Positions 28,386 to 37,158 of a DNA stretch of 64,000 bases are shown in pieces. The notes below the pieces were generated by a model. It ran no database searches, was not told the origin of the DNA, and saw only the letters and a list, made by a program, of their open reading frames with translations. The stretch is taken from the NCBI RefSeq assembly GCF_022397955.1, contig NZ_JAKEUQ010000005.1, positions 22,248 through 86,247 on the forward strand. The letters run 5' to 3'. Numbering within the stretch: position 1 is the first letter of the stretch; each line of letters starts with the position of its first letter. Both the position numbers and the translations under genes were made by a program. The stretch is from Vibrio sp. Isolate32. Lineage in GTDB: Bacteria > Pseudomonadota > Gammaproteobacteria > Enterobacterales > Vibrionaceae.

Positions 28386-28874
28386 CTATCGGACGGAGTT
28401 ATCAGTGTGGCCTTTTAAACGAAAGACGGGATTGTAATGACTCTCTGAATCCAGCGTCATTTCTGTGTTGTCAGAATTGGTCATACGAAAGCGGTATGTC
28501 TTATCTCCGGCTTTATACTCGAAGTGGTTGCCGTCAAATTCAAAACTGGTCGCGATAATCGAACCAGCGACAGACACTCCATTGGCATTCAACACAAACT
28601 CATCTGTCGCATAATGAGCCACATCTTGCTCAACCCAAGTGCCATAAAGCAAATGATTTGGCGTTGCAGCCTCCTGCAAACGAGTGATGACATCACCATA
28701 AAGCGATACGACAGCAAACGAACCGACAAGAGCCAGCACCATCAGGCAACGCTCTATGATCTTGCGCTTCAATGGAGATTGATTGCGCTGCTCAGCCTCA
28801 CTGTAGAGGCCTTTAGTAATCTCATCGATTTTATTCTTTTGTGCTGAAGCTTGTGGCATTCGGTTACTACTCAT
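28386..28874 (-). CDS. DUF2850 membrane protein
   Basis: A 162-residue protein with a basic cytoplasmic N terminus, one transmembrane helix (about residues 45-63, CLMVLALVGSFAVVSLYG) and a probable periplasmic beta-rich domain starting with YGTWVEQDVAHYATDEF. That block is characteristic of the vibrio-restricted DUF2850 family. Function is unknown. It is upstream of mltA on the same strand, 90 nt away, with no terminator seen between, so co-transcription is possible. Confidence 0.8.
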   Translation of the reverse strand: MSSNRMPQASAQKNKIDEITKGLYSEAEQRNQSPLKRKIIERCLMVLALVGSFAVVSLYGDVITRLQEAATPNHLLYGTWVEQDVAHYATDEFVLNANGVSVAGSIIATSFEFDGNHFEYKAGDKTYRFRMTNSDNTEMTLDSESHYNPVFRLKGHTDNSVR

Positions 28875-28970
28875 GAAGATACTGTGCGCATTCTACACTG
28901 AGACACTTTATATAATGAAGCCTAGATGAGAATTGTTTGCGCTTTATTCCAAAAAGATGTTGTTTAGATT

Positions 28971-29005
28971 TGAATTTAAATGCTAAATTATCGAATAAAT
29001 AAACA
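28971..29005. promoter_or_regulatory. Tandem ARG-box-like sites before argA
   Basis: Two elements, TGAATTTAAATGCT (28971-28984) and CGAATAAATAAACA (28992-29005), match the ArgR half-box pattern TGAAT-W4-ATTCA at 8 and 7 of 10 positions. They start exactly 21 bp apart, the phase of natural ArgR box pairs. They end about 15 bp before the argA start. Confidence 0.5.
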
Positions 29006-29020
29006 AATTGGACTTATTCT

Positions 29021-30358
29021 GTGAAACTAAGAAGTACAGCGCTAGTAAAAGGCTTTAGACAATCAACCCCCTATGTAAACGCGCACCGTGGCAAAACCAT
29101 GGTCATAATGCTGGGAGGCGAAGCCGTTGCCGATAAGAACTTTGGTAACATTATTAATGATATAGCCTTACTCCACAGTCTTGGAGTAAAGATTGTTCTC
29201 GTTCACGGTGCAAGACCACAGATCAACCAGCTGCTGGCGAAACAAGATTGTCACACACCCTATCATAAAAACATTAGAGTCACCGATGAATATGCTCTGG
29301 GTGTGGCTATGCAGGCTGCTGGACAGCTTCAACTGGCCATCACCGCACGCCTTTCAATGAGCTTAAACAACACGCCAATGGCGGGCACTCAACTTAACGT
29401 GATGAGTGGCAACTTCATTACAGCACAGCCACTGGGTGTGGATAATGGCACCGACTATTGCCATAGCGGACGTATTCGTCGAATCGATATAGAAGGCATT
29501 AATCGCACGCTCGACCAAGGTTCTATCGTGTTACTTGGCCCTATTGCAAGCTCCGTTACTGGCGAAAGCTTTAACCTACTCTCTGAAGAGGTCGCCACCC
29601 AAGTTGCGATTCGCCTAAAGGCTGACAAGCTGATTGGCTTTTGCTCCGAACAAGGGGTAACAGATGAAAGCGGCACTGTACTCGCCGAACTCTTCCCTAA
29701 AGACGCCAAGCAAATTCTAGAACGCTTAACGGAATCTCAAAAACCTGCCGAAGACATGAGCACAGGAACACTACGTTTCTTGAAAGGTGCGATCTCCGCT
29801 TGTCGTGCAGGTGTGCCCCGTTGCCATTTAATCAGCTATAAGGTTGATGGTGCGCTGATCCAAGAGCTGTTCTCTTTCGATGGAATTGGAACTCAAGTAG
29901 TGATGGCGAGTGCCGAGCAAGTAAGACAAGCTCAAATCGATGATATTGGCGGCATCTTTGATCTTATTCGTCCATTGGAAGAGCAAGGCATCTTAGTACG
30001 TCGCTCAAGAGAGCAACTCGAACAAGAGATCCATCGCTTTACCATTATTGAAAAAGATGGGCTGATTATCGGCTGCGCAGCGCTTTACGCATACCCGGAA
30101 GATCATATGGCGGAGATGGCGTGCGTGGCTATTCATCCTGATTATCGTGATGGAAACCGTGGGCAAATATTACTGGACTATATGCGTCATCAATCGAAGT
30201 CTCGTGATATCGACCAAATTTTCGTTTTAACCACACATAGCCTGCATTGGTTTCGTGAACAAGGGTTTTACGAGATCGGAGTTGATGAGCTACCGATGGA
30301 AAAACAGGGGCTATACAACTACCAACGCAACTCAAAGATCTTAGCGTTAAATGTGTAA
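29021..30358 (+). CDS. argA: Amino-acid N-acetyltransferase ArgA
   Basis: N-acetylglutamate synthase, first step of arginine synthesis. The 445 residues comprise an N-terminal amino-acid-kinase-like domain (about 1-290, starting [10 protein letters not shown]), which carries the arginine inhibition site, and a C-terminal GNAT acetyltransferase domain (about 300-445) with [15 protein letters not shown] as the acetyl-CoA loop. The start is GTG 29021. Upstream ARG-box-like repeats indicate ArgR repression. It converges with recD, near recBCD as in many gammaproteobacteria. Confidence 0.96.
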   Translation: MKLRSTALVKGFRQSTPYVNAHRGKTMVIMLGGEAVADKNFGNIINDIALLHSLGVKIVLVHGARPQINQLLAKQDCHTPYHKNIRVTDEYALGVAMQAAGQLQLAITARLSMSLNNTPMAGTQLNVMSGNFITAQPLGVDNGTDYCHSGRIRRIDIEGINRTLDQGSIVLLGPIASSVTGESFNLLSEEVATQVAIRLKADKLIGFCSEQGVTDESGTVLAELFPKDAKQILERLTESQKPAEDMSTGTLRFLKGAISACRAGVPRCHLISYKVDGALIQELFSFDGIGTQVVMASAEQVRQAQIDDIGGIFDLIRPLEEQGILVRRSREQLEQEIHRFTIIEKDGLIIGCAALYAYPEDHMAEMACVAIHPDYRDGNRGQILLDYMRHQSKSRDIDQIFVLTTHSLHWFREQGFYEIGVDELPMEKQGLYNYQRNSKILALNV

Positions 30359-30497
30359 ATTAAGTTTTCGACTGAAATCTCACTTCAAAAGAAAAATAAT
30401 TGCAAATGTAATCGTTTTCTATATGAGATTTATTAGGTATGCACTTTAACTCACAAGTAAATTTGTATAGAATTTGGTCGCCTTAACAAAATAACAA

Positions 30498-30832
30498 ATG
30501 TTTTTATTGGAATTACCATCTCGGTTGTCATATCACATGCATTGAGGTGGTCACTGCACGGATTGCTATACCCGTTGACGGTCAGCACGCTAACATTAGC
30601 TCTGCTCGTTAATATAAACAGCAAAAAGAGCAACATTGATATGAGAACCATTGTTTGTAACTCGCTGCAAAGTTTTTGGGATATGGCTGATAACCAATTC
30701 TTAGAAGGGCTAGACGTACATTGCGTGTTCCCTGTGAGCGAAAATCTAAAAGAGTTTATTTTGAATTGCCAAGCAAAATACAAGATAAACCACATATCGT
30801 TTACTCGAGCGTTTTTAGGCACTGATTCCTAG
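30498..30832 (+). pseudogene. Small membrane protein gene with apparent one-base frameshift
   Basis: From 30542 to 30832 a plus-strand frame reads a hydrophobic helix (LLYPLTVSTLTLALLV), a basic stop-transfer NINSKK, then a soluble tail with FWDMADNQFLEGLDV. The same frame continues upstream with more hydrophobic sequence (FIGITISVVISHAL) but has no start codon. An ATG at 30498 lies out of frame by one base, separated by a run of five T (30501-30505). One additional T would give a continuous protein of about 111 residues with two helices. I do not recognise a family. The opposite strand is also open, so even the coding strand is not certain. Confidence 0.4.
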
Positions 30833-30838
30833 CACGCT

Positions 30839-30864
30839 CAAAGCAACCAGGGATGGTTGCTTTG
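30839..30864. terminator. Hairpin terminator between the small membrane gene and recD
   Basis: An 11-bp perfect stem (CAAAGCAACCA and its complement) with a 4-nt loop. T tracts are short on both sides. It lies 20 nt past the recD stop and 7 nt past the plus-strand stop. Confidence 0.6.
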
Positions 30865-30884
30865 TACATATACCTCAGTTATTT

Positions 30885-33077
30885 CTAATGAGTTAAGCGA
30901 CTTCCTAAACCACTCACTCGTTCTGTTTTCACCTTAATTCCACGCTTCAATACATTCGTATCACTGAATATCATCAGTCGTTTCTTCGCACGCGTAATAC
31001 CTGTGTAGATAAGCTCTCGCGTCAAGATTGGGCTGAAATCTGGCGGCAGGATCATTAAGGTCAAATCAAATTCGCTACCCTGAGATTTGTGAATCGTCAT
31101 CGCATAAGCGGTTTCATGATCAGGCACTCGGCTTGGTAGCACCGCTTTCACGCTGCCATCGGGCAACTCAAAATAGACCTTCAAGCGAGGAGTTGAGTCT
31201 GACTGGTTTGAATCCGCCTCGAGCATACAGATACCAATATCACCATTGTATAACCCCAAGCCATGATCGTTACGCGTTACCATTACTGGTCGCCCGTGAT
31301 ACCACAATTCATCGTTGTGCGGATTCACTAAACGTCTTGCAGCAAGCGCTCTTTCAATACGATGGTTGAAGCCTTTAACACCAAAGTCACCTTCACGAAT
31401 AGAACACAACAGTCGGCATTGACTGAACAAATCGAGTACAGATTTGGCTCTCGCTTCTTGAGTTTCTAACTCTTCCAATGGCACATTCATTCGGTTCAGA
31501 TACGCACCATACTCATTGACTAAAGTACGCAGCATCAAGTTATAGCTGTCACTCGATAGAGGATGGTTCTCAATATCGCCAAACCCTTTGGCAAACACTT
31601 GGTCTACTTGATTCGCAGACCCGTTATTGATTGCTTTTGCTAACTGCCCGATACCTGAACGCGCATCGAAACGATAACTCTTCTGCAGCATACACAAACT
31701 ATCAGCAATTGCCGGAGGATTAACAGCTCCTACTTTTGCTTGCTGTGTATTCGCTATCGCATCAAAGCCTGTCATCTCCGCAATCAAGTTGCCTTGCGCA
31801 CTACTATAACCAGCAGAGTTGAATGAGCAGATATCACCTAACACCGCGCCCGCTTCAACGGAAGCCAGTTGGTCTTTATCACCCAACAAGATAAGCCTTG
31901 CATGTTCAGGGAGTGCATCCACCAGCTTATACATCATGGATAAGTCGACCATCGATGCCTCATCCACCACCAAGATATCAAGGTGAAGTGGATTACGTCG
32001 GTTGTGTCTAAATTCCGCTCGATTAGGAATCGCGCCGAGTAATCTGTGTAAGGTGCTCGATTCCGTTGGTATGTTGTCCTTCACTTCAGGCGCTAATGGC
32101 AGTTGCTCAATCGCTTTGCCAATCGATTCTGTTAAACGTGCCGCCGCTTTACCCGTTGGTGCTACTAGCTTAATCGTTGGTGTTTTTCCTTGGCTTAGTG
32201 ATTGCTCGACCATCGCCGACAGTAATTTGGTTACCGTGGTCGTTTTACCGGTACCCGGCCCACCAGAGATCACTGCAAAGCGACGACTCAATGCCACCGC
32301 TGCCGCCACTTTTTGCCAGTTCAAACATGCAGATAACGGTACCAAACTGTCTAGAACATCTAAGTCCGTCACTTGCTTGGTTTGTACAATCGCTTGGTCG
32401 ATTGCACCCCAATTCAAAGATTGCTCATCGACGATATCAAGATGATCGCACACCAGCTGTTGGCGTAATACCTGAGACGTTTGTTGGTTTGCTTCAGCCT
32501 TGGCTAAAGCGTTAAACAGAAAATGATAACTGCGAGCAAAGAGCTGATTGAGCGTTTCCGTCAGTGCCTTTTTCTGTTCAATGTTGAATTCTACAGGCTT
32601 GCTTAAACGGTTTAATGTATCTGCCAGCACAACCTCATAGTTCCAGTAACGCTGTAAGTAGACACGCTGCCCATCAAACATCAGCGGCTTAACACAGTCA
32701 TTGGTTGTACCTACTAGGTTTGACGATTTAAGTACCGTCACCCAGTCAATGCCTAACAATTTCTGGTTCAACTGCAGTGCCGTTTCACCGTACAAACCGA
32801 GTAATTGGGCAAGGTCTGCTGTTTGAGCTTGTATAAGCTGCGTACAAATGTGCCCTTTGCCTAATTCATGACTCACCACCCCAGCAAGAAAACCGATCTC
32901 TTGAGAGTGACTCGTGGCTTGCTGGGCAATAAAGCGGGCAAATTGATAATCCAACTGGCGAATCGAACCCTTATCCGCAAGAAACTTGAGTACATCCATA
33001 AGTTGCTCAGGAATAAGTGAAACTGGCTTTACTGTGTTCGCGGTATCAATGCTGGTATTAGTAGTCGTTGTTGTCAT
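30885..33077 (-). CDS. recD: Exodeoxyribonuclease V subunit RecD
   Basis: The 5'-3' helicase motor of RecBCD, which processes double-strand ends and regulates Chi recognition. The 730 residues include a RecD-type N-terminal domain, Walker A GGPGTGKTTT (about residues 271-280), DEAS in VVDEASMVDLSM, LLGDKDQLASVEAG, and the C-terminal motif VI region AMTIHKSQGSEFD to YTGITRAKK. The ATG overlaps the recB stop by one base, so the two are translationally coupled. Confidence 0.96.
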   Translation of the reverse strand: MTTTTTNTSIDTANTVKPVSLIPEQLMDVLKFLADKGSIRQLDYQFARFIAQQATSHSQEIGFLAGVVSHELGKGHICTQLIQAQTADLAQLLGLYGETALQLNQKLLGIDWVTVLKSSNLVGTTNDCVKPLMFDGQRVYLQRYWNYEVVLADTLNRLSKPVEFNIEQKKALTETLNQLFARSYHFLFNALAKAEANQQTSQVLRQQLVCDHLDIVDEQSLNWGAIDQAIVQTKQVTDLDVLDSLVPLSACLNWQKVAAAVALSRRFAVISGGPGTGKTTTVTKLLSAMVEQSLSQGKTPTIKLVAPTGKAAARLTESIGKAIEQLPLAPEVKDNIPTESSTLHRLLGAIPNRAEFRHNRRNPLHLDILVVDEASMVDLSMMYKLVDALPEHARLILLGDKDQLASVEAGAVLGDICSFNSAGYSSAQGNLIAEMTGFDAIANTQQAKVGAVNPPAIADSLCMLQKSYRFDARSGIGQLAKAINNGSANQVDQVFAKGFGDIENHPLSSDSYNLMLRTLVNEYGAYLNRMNVPLEELETQEARAKSVLDLFSQCRLLCSIREGDFGVKGFNHRIERALAARRLVNPHNDELWYHGRPVMVTRNDHGLGLYNGDIGICMLEADSNQSDSTPRLKVYFELPDGSVKAVLPSRVPDHETAYAMTIHKSQGSEFDLTLMILPPDFSPILTRELIYTGITRAKKRLMIFSDTNVLKRGIKVKTERVSGLGSRLTH

Positions 33078-36000
33078 TATAAAAGCCCCATCTGTCCAGT
33101 TTCATCGTCATTCAATTGTGCTGAACGTCTGTCTATCACTTTTCCGTCAATCAATTGATCCATTTCATCAAGTAAAGCCAGCGTTGGGTTCGCGGAGAAA
33201 ATACCTTGCTGAGATTGGCCGTCCATTCCTCGTAAGAACAAATAGTACACGCCACCAAAATGTTGTTCGTAACTGTAATTGGCAACACGACTACGTAAGA
33301 AACGGTGCAACGCCAATGCATAGATCTGATATTGCAAATCATAGCGATGGTCGGCCATCGCCGATTTCAATGCTTCACCATGGTAAACGGCAACATCATC
33401 TCCTAAGTGATTCGATTTCCAGTCGAGTACATAGTATTTACCTTGATGCTCGAACACCAAATCGATGAAGCCTTTCAGCATACCTTGCACGGTTTGGAAA
33501 CCTAGGTCACCCGCTTTAGCCGATAACGGATCATGATATTGAATGGTTTGATTCAGTTCCGATGCGGCCAATACTTCGATCGGTAGTAAGAACTCCATCT
33601 CAACCAAGCGTTGTGTTGAATCTTTCTCGCTTAGCTTTAAGCTTTTACCATCCAATGCGGTGTTAAGAACGGTATCGACCAGTTGCTGAAGCACAGGTAA
33701 CCACTCTAATTCGTATTGCTCAGACTCTAATAAGTGAGTGATTACTTGCGTATTATGTTCGCTGATTGCTGGCTCGGTAAATTCAACCTCCTCAAACAAG
33801 GTGTGCAAGAAAGTACCTGGGCGAGCACCACGAGGAAACGTAAAGATAGAGCGTTCAGGTTCAATCAACTCAGACTCATCTTGCTCATCAGCCGAGTCAA
33901 TATCAAAGCCAGACACCTCAATAGTCGCGTCATGGCTCGCACCGTGACTGCCTTGCTTTACAAGCCCCGAGTAACTGGTAATACGCCAAGCTCGGTCAAT
34001 TGAAGCCTTGAGTTCATTGGCCTGTAAGTTGTCACTCACTTGCTCTGTTTGCACAAAAATTTGTTCGTGAGCGGTCGGCGTTTCAGACAGTAATACGCTT
34101 GAATTCTTACTCTCAATTGCTGACAGAGCTTGATGTAACTCGGCAATGCCTTGCTCTTGTCCGTTTTGAACCAAATAGCCCATGGCACTCAAGTGAACGC
34201 CAGTTGGTTCTTTGGTTGAACGCCCTTTACGCAGCGGTGCCATGCCAATGAAACATCCATAAACAGCACGAGTCAGCGCCACGTAAATCAAACGTAGGTC
34301 TTCCGCCAGTCGCTCTTTGTCGGCTTGTGCTAAGGCACTGTCGCTGCCAGTAATGTCCAGTACTGTGGTATCTGAATCATGATCGTAGAACTTGCCTTCG
34401 CTCGCTTCTCGGTAACTCGCAACAAATGGCAGAAATACTAAGTCATATTCCAAACCTTTCGACTTGTGAATAGTAACGATTTGAACCAAGTTTCTCTCTG
34501 ATTCAAGACGCTGAATGTCATCTTCACTGCCGCCTAAACCATTTTGAGCATCGGAAATTGCTTCTGCTAGCCAACGTAACAAGCCGTAGTCGCTGTCGAG
34601 TTCCTGCCTTGCCTGCTGCAGCAATTCGCCAATGTGCATCAAATCAGTCAGTGAGCGCTCACCATTTTCTTCTTCCAGTAAGCGTTCCGCGAGATGTCGT
34701 TTGCTGATCACACTGCGCAGCATTGGTAGCACGCCACGCTGTAGCCACAACTTACGATACTCACGAAATTCGTTAACGACGTTTTCCCACACCACTTCAT
34801 CGTTGTTGAGTTCATCCAATGAAGCCGCATCCATAGCAAACAACTCGGAGGCCAAACTCGCGCGCAATGCACGATCGTTTTCAGGTGTCAGCACCGCTTG
34901 CAATAGGCGTTGAATATCTTGTGCGACCAAGTTGGTGAACACACTATCTCTGTTAGACAAATACACGCTCGCGATGCCTTGTTCCGACAACGCATTTTTA
35001 ATCAGACGCCCTTCACTACCGGTTCGAACCAAGACAGCAATATCACCCGCATTCACGGCATGTTGTTTTTTGCCGTTATCAAAATAGGCTTGCTGATTTT
35101 GAGAAGCGGTCAGAATGGTTTGAATTTGACTCGCTGTCGCCTCGGCCATTGCCTTGTGATATTCGCCTTTTGGTAATGGCTTGTCTTCAGCCTCTTGCAG
35201 CCAAAAGGTAAGTGCGCGCTGAGTTTCACCATTCATCACCCATTGGCGTTTGTCGGCCGATGGACTGGCTGCAACAGGCAGGAATGGAATGTCTTGGTCA
35301 TAGATAAACGGGCTATCCGAGTTCATAAACACTTGGTTTACTGCGCTAACCATATCAGCACTCGAACGCCAGTTGGTGCCTAAGGTGTAGTGAGCACTAA
35401 CTTGGTTTCTCGCCTTGATATAGGTAAAGATATCTGCGCCACGGAAGCCATAGATAGCCTGCTTCGGGTCACCGATCATAAACAAACCACACTGCGGGCT
35501 ATCGAGATAGATTCGGCTAAAAATACTGTATTGCAGCGGATCGGTATCTTGGAATTCATCGATCATCGCCACCGGGTAGAGCGTACGAATTCTCTCCACC
35601 AGCAGTGATTGCTCATCGACATCAATAGACGCAGATAACTGAGTCAGCAAATCATCAAACGATAACCATTGCTTCTGCTGTTTCGCCTTGGCGAGCATAG
35701 TTCGACAATGAGTAATCGCATGCGCCAATAACGGAGCTTTCAGATCTGAAGGAGAGTCTAAGAAGTTCTCAATAGCCTCAAATACCGCGTGTTGAGGCGC
35801 ACTACCTTTTGGTGTTTTTTCAATTAACGTTGCTTGTGAGAACTTCTCTAATTTATCAGGAAACTGGTAATCATGAGTGTCGCTCTGCGCCCATGCTGTT
35901 ACCGCTTCTAACCAAGTCGGCAGAGATTTCTTGGTGTAGCTGCGTTTGTTCACATCTGAACCTGAAATCAAAGCCAAAAAGTCCGCTTCGGATTCACACC

Positions 36001-36751
36001 ACAGCGCTTTAAGTTGCTTTACTTTATCTAGGTTTTGGTTGTGCAGTGTTTGCAAATCCCCCGACATCGCATCGACGGTTAGCTTCAATGGAGAGCCCGT
36101 CAGATAACGATTGACGTCTGCTAATAATGCAGCCGGTGAACCCCAGATATTACGAACCTCACCAACCAGTTGAATCGGCAGCGGATAAAACTGCTTACGC
36201 CAATAGTCGGCTACCACTTGCGCCTTAAGATGGCTTTCATCAGTCACAAATTCATTATCAAATCGGCTACCAGACTCGAAGGCATTTTGAGTCAACATTC
36301 GCTGACAGAAGCCGTGAATGGTGTACACCGCCGCTTCGTCCATTTGCCTTTCGGCATTGAGCAGTGTTTTCGCAGCGCCAGCATGGTCTTCGATCTCTTG
36401 CAGCAAAGGAGCAATCACTGGGTCGTCACTTTGCCCGCGAGAAAACGCAATGCGAGCATCATGAATTCGAGCACGGATACGGTCACGCAGCTCTGCGGTT
36501 GCCGCTTCGGTAAAGGTCACTACCAGAATTTGGTCTACGGTCAACGGTTCATGGTGTCGGGTAGCTTCCGCGAGTTCACCTTGCGGTGCAGCCGTGCCGT
36601 GCCCAAGCAATAGGCGTAAGTACAAGCCAGCGATGGTAAATGTTTTACCTGTACCCGCCGATGCTTCAATTAAACGCGCGCCATGAAGTGGAAACGTCAT
36701 GGTGTTGAGTGTCTGTGGAGCAATTACCTGAACACTGCTTGTGGTCGTCAT
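33077..36751 (-). CDS. recB: Exodeoxyribonuclease V subunit RecB
   Basis: A UvrD-type 3'-5' helicase plus nuclease of RecBCD. It has Walker A SAGTGKT at residues 31-37, DEFQDTDP near residue 397, motif V/VI blocks TIHKSKGLEYDLVFLP and LIYVALTRAVYG, and a C-terminal PD-(D/E)XK nuclease with LDWKSNHLG near residue 1108. Length (1224) is slightly above E. coli. It overlaps recD by one base and is separated from recC by about 400 bp. The ptrA protease gene that separates them in E. coli is absent. Confidence 0.97.
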   Translation of the reverse strand: MTTTSSVQVIAPQTLNTMTFPLHGARLIEASAGTGKTFTIAGLYLRLLLGHGTAAPQGELAEATRHHEPLTVDQILVVTFTEAATAELRDRIRARIHDARIAFSRGQSDDPVIAPLLQEIEDHAGAAKTLLNAERQMDEAAVYTIHGFCQRMLTQNAFESGSRFDNEFVTDESHLKAQVVADYWRKQFYPLPIQLVGEVRNIWGSPAALLADVNRYLTGSPLKLTVDAMSGDLQTLHNQNLDKVKQLKALWCESEADFLALISGSDVNKRSYTKKSLPTWLEAVTAWAQSDTHDYQFPDKLEKFSQATLIEKTPKGSAPQHAVFEAIENFLDSPSDLKAPLLAHAITHCRTMLAKAKQQKQWLSFDDLLTQLSASIDVDEQSLLVERIRTLYPVAMIDEFQDTDPLQYSIFSRIYLDSPQCGLFMIGDPKQAIYGFRGADIFTYIKARNQVSAHYTLGTNWRSSADMVSAVNQVFMNSDSPFIYDQDIPFLPVAASPSADKRQWVMNGETQRALTFWLQEAEDKPLPKGEYHKAMAEATASQIQTILTASQNQQAYFDNGKKQHAVNAGDIAVLVRTGSEGRLIKNALSEQGIASVYLSNRDSVFTNLVAQDIQRLLQAVLTPENDRALRASLASELFAMDAASLDELNNDEVVWENVVNEFREYRKLWLQRGVLPMLRSVISKRHLAERLLEEENGERSLTDLMHIGELLQQARQELDSDYGLLRWLAEAISDAQNGLGGSEDDIQRLESERNLVQIVTIHKSKGLEYDLVFLPFVASYREASEGKFYDHDSDTTVLDITGSDSALAQADKERLAEDLRLIYVALTRAVYGCFIGMAPLRKGRSTKEPTGVHLSAMGYLVQNGQEQGIAELHQALSAIESKNSSVLLSETPTAHEQIFVQTEQVSDNLQANELKASIDRAWRITSYSGLVKQGSHGASHDATIEVSGFDIDSADEQDESELIEPERSIFTFPRGARPGTFLHTLFEEVEFTEPAISEHNTQVITHLLESEQYELEWLPVLQQLVDTVLNTALDGKSLKLSEKDSTQRLVEMEFLLPIEVLAASELNQTIQYHDPLSAKAGDLGFQTVQGMLKGFIDLVFEHQGKYYVLDWKSNHLGDDVAVYHGEALKSAMADHRYDLQYQIYALALHRFLRSRVANYSYEQHFGGVYYLFLRGMDGQSQQGIFSANPTLALLDEMDQLIDGKVIDRRSAQLNDDETGQMGLL

Positions 36752-37158
36752 GCCTTACTGCCTTCTGATAAATATGTTGTTACAAATGTGACCTAGCGTG
36801 GAAAACGTCATTCAATTTACGTCCTACGCTGATTTGTTAATAGTTAGTGCGATCTCTCTCACGGATCAATTCGGATCGCCTCGCTACTATGCGCCCACGA
36901 GTTCAGGAGCGCGATTCGAGTTTTATACTCATTGCCTACTTAGAACCACAGAATAATGGTCCCTCTGACCTGTGGCCGTACAGCGAACGCCCTACACTAA
37001 TAATGATTTACTGGCGGCCACTTTATTTCCTGTACCTTGCTTCTCTTCCCTTGATTCCTTTCACACTGAAAGCAAGCACCCCAAATGCTTACCAGCGACT
37101 CTATTTCGTCTTTCATTAAGTCAGCGCATACGCTACTGATCTTGTCGATCACAGCCAC
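36752..37158. other. Gene-free spacer between recC and recB
   Basis: A gap of 407 bp inside an otherwise co-oriented recC-recB-recD run. No ORF on either strand resembles a protein family, no ptrA remnant is recognisable, and no strong terminator is seen. It may carry a recB promoter. Confidence 0.5.

Noticed and set aside
30451..30822. 123-codon minus-strand ORF opposite the small membrane gene
   Set aside because: Less protein-like than the plus-strand reading, although not fully excluded.
36847..37119. 90-codon plus-strand ORF between recC and recB
   Set aside because: No domain, weak start, odd composition; likely chance.
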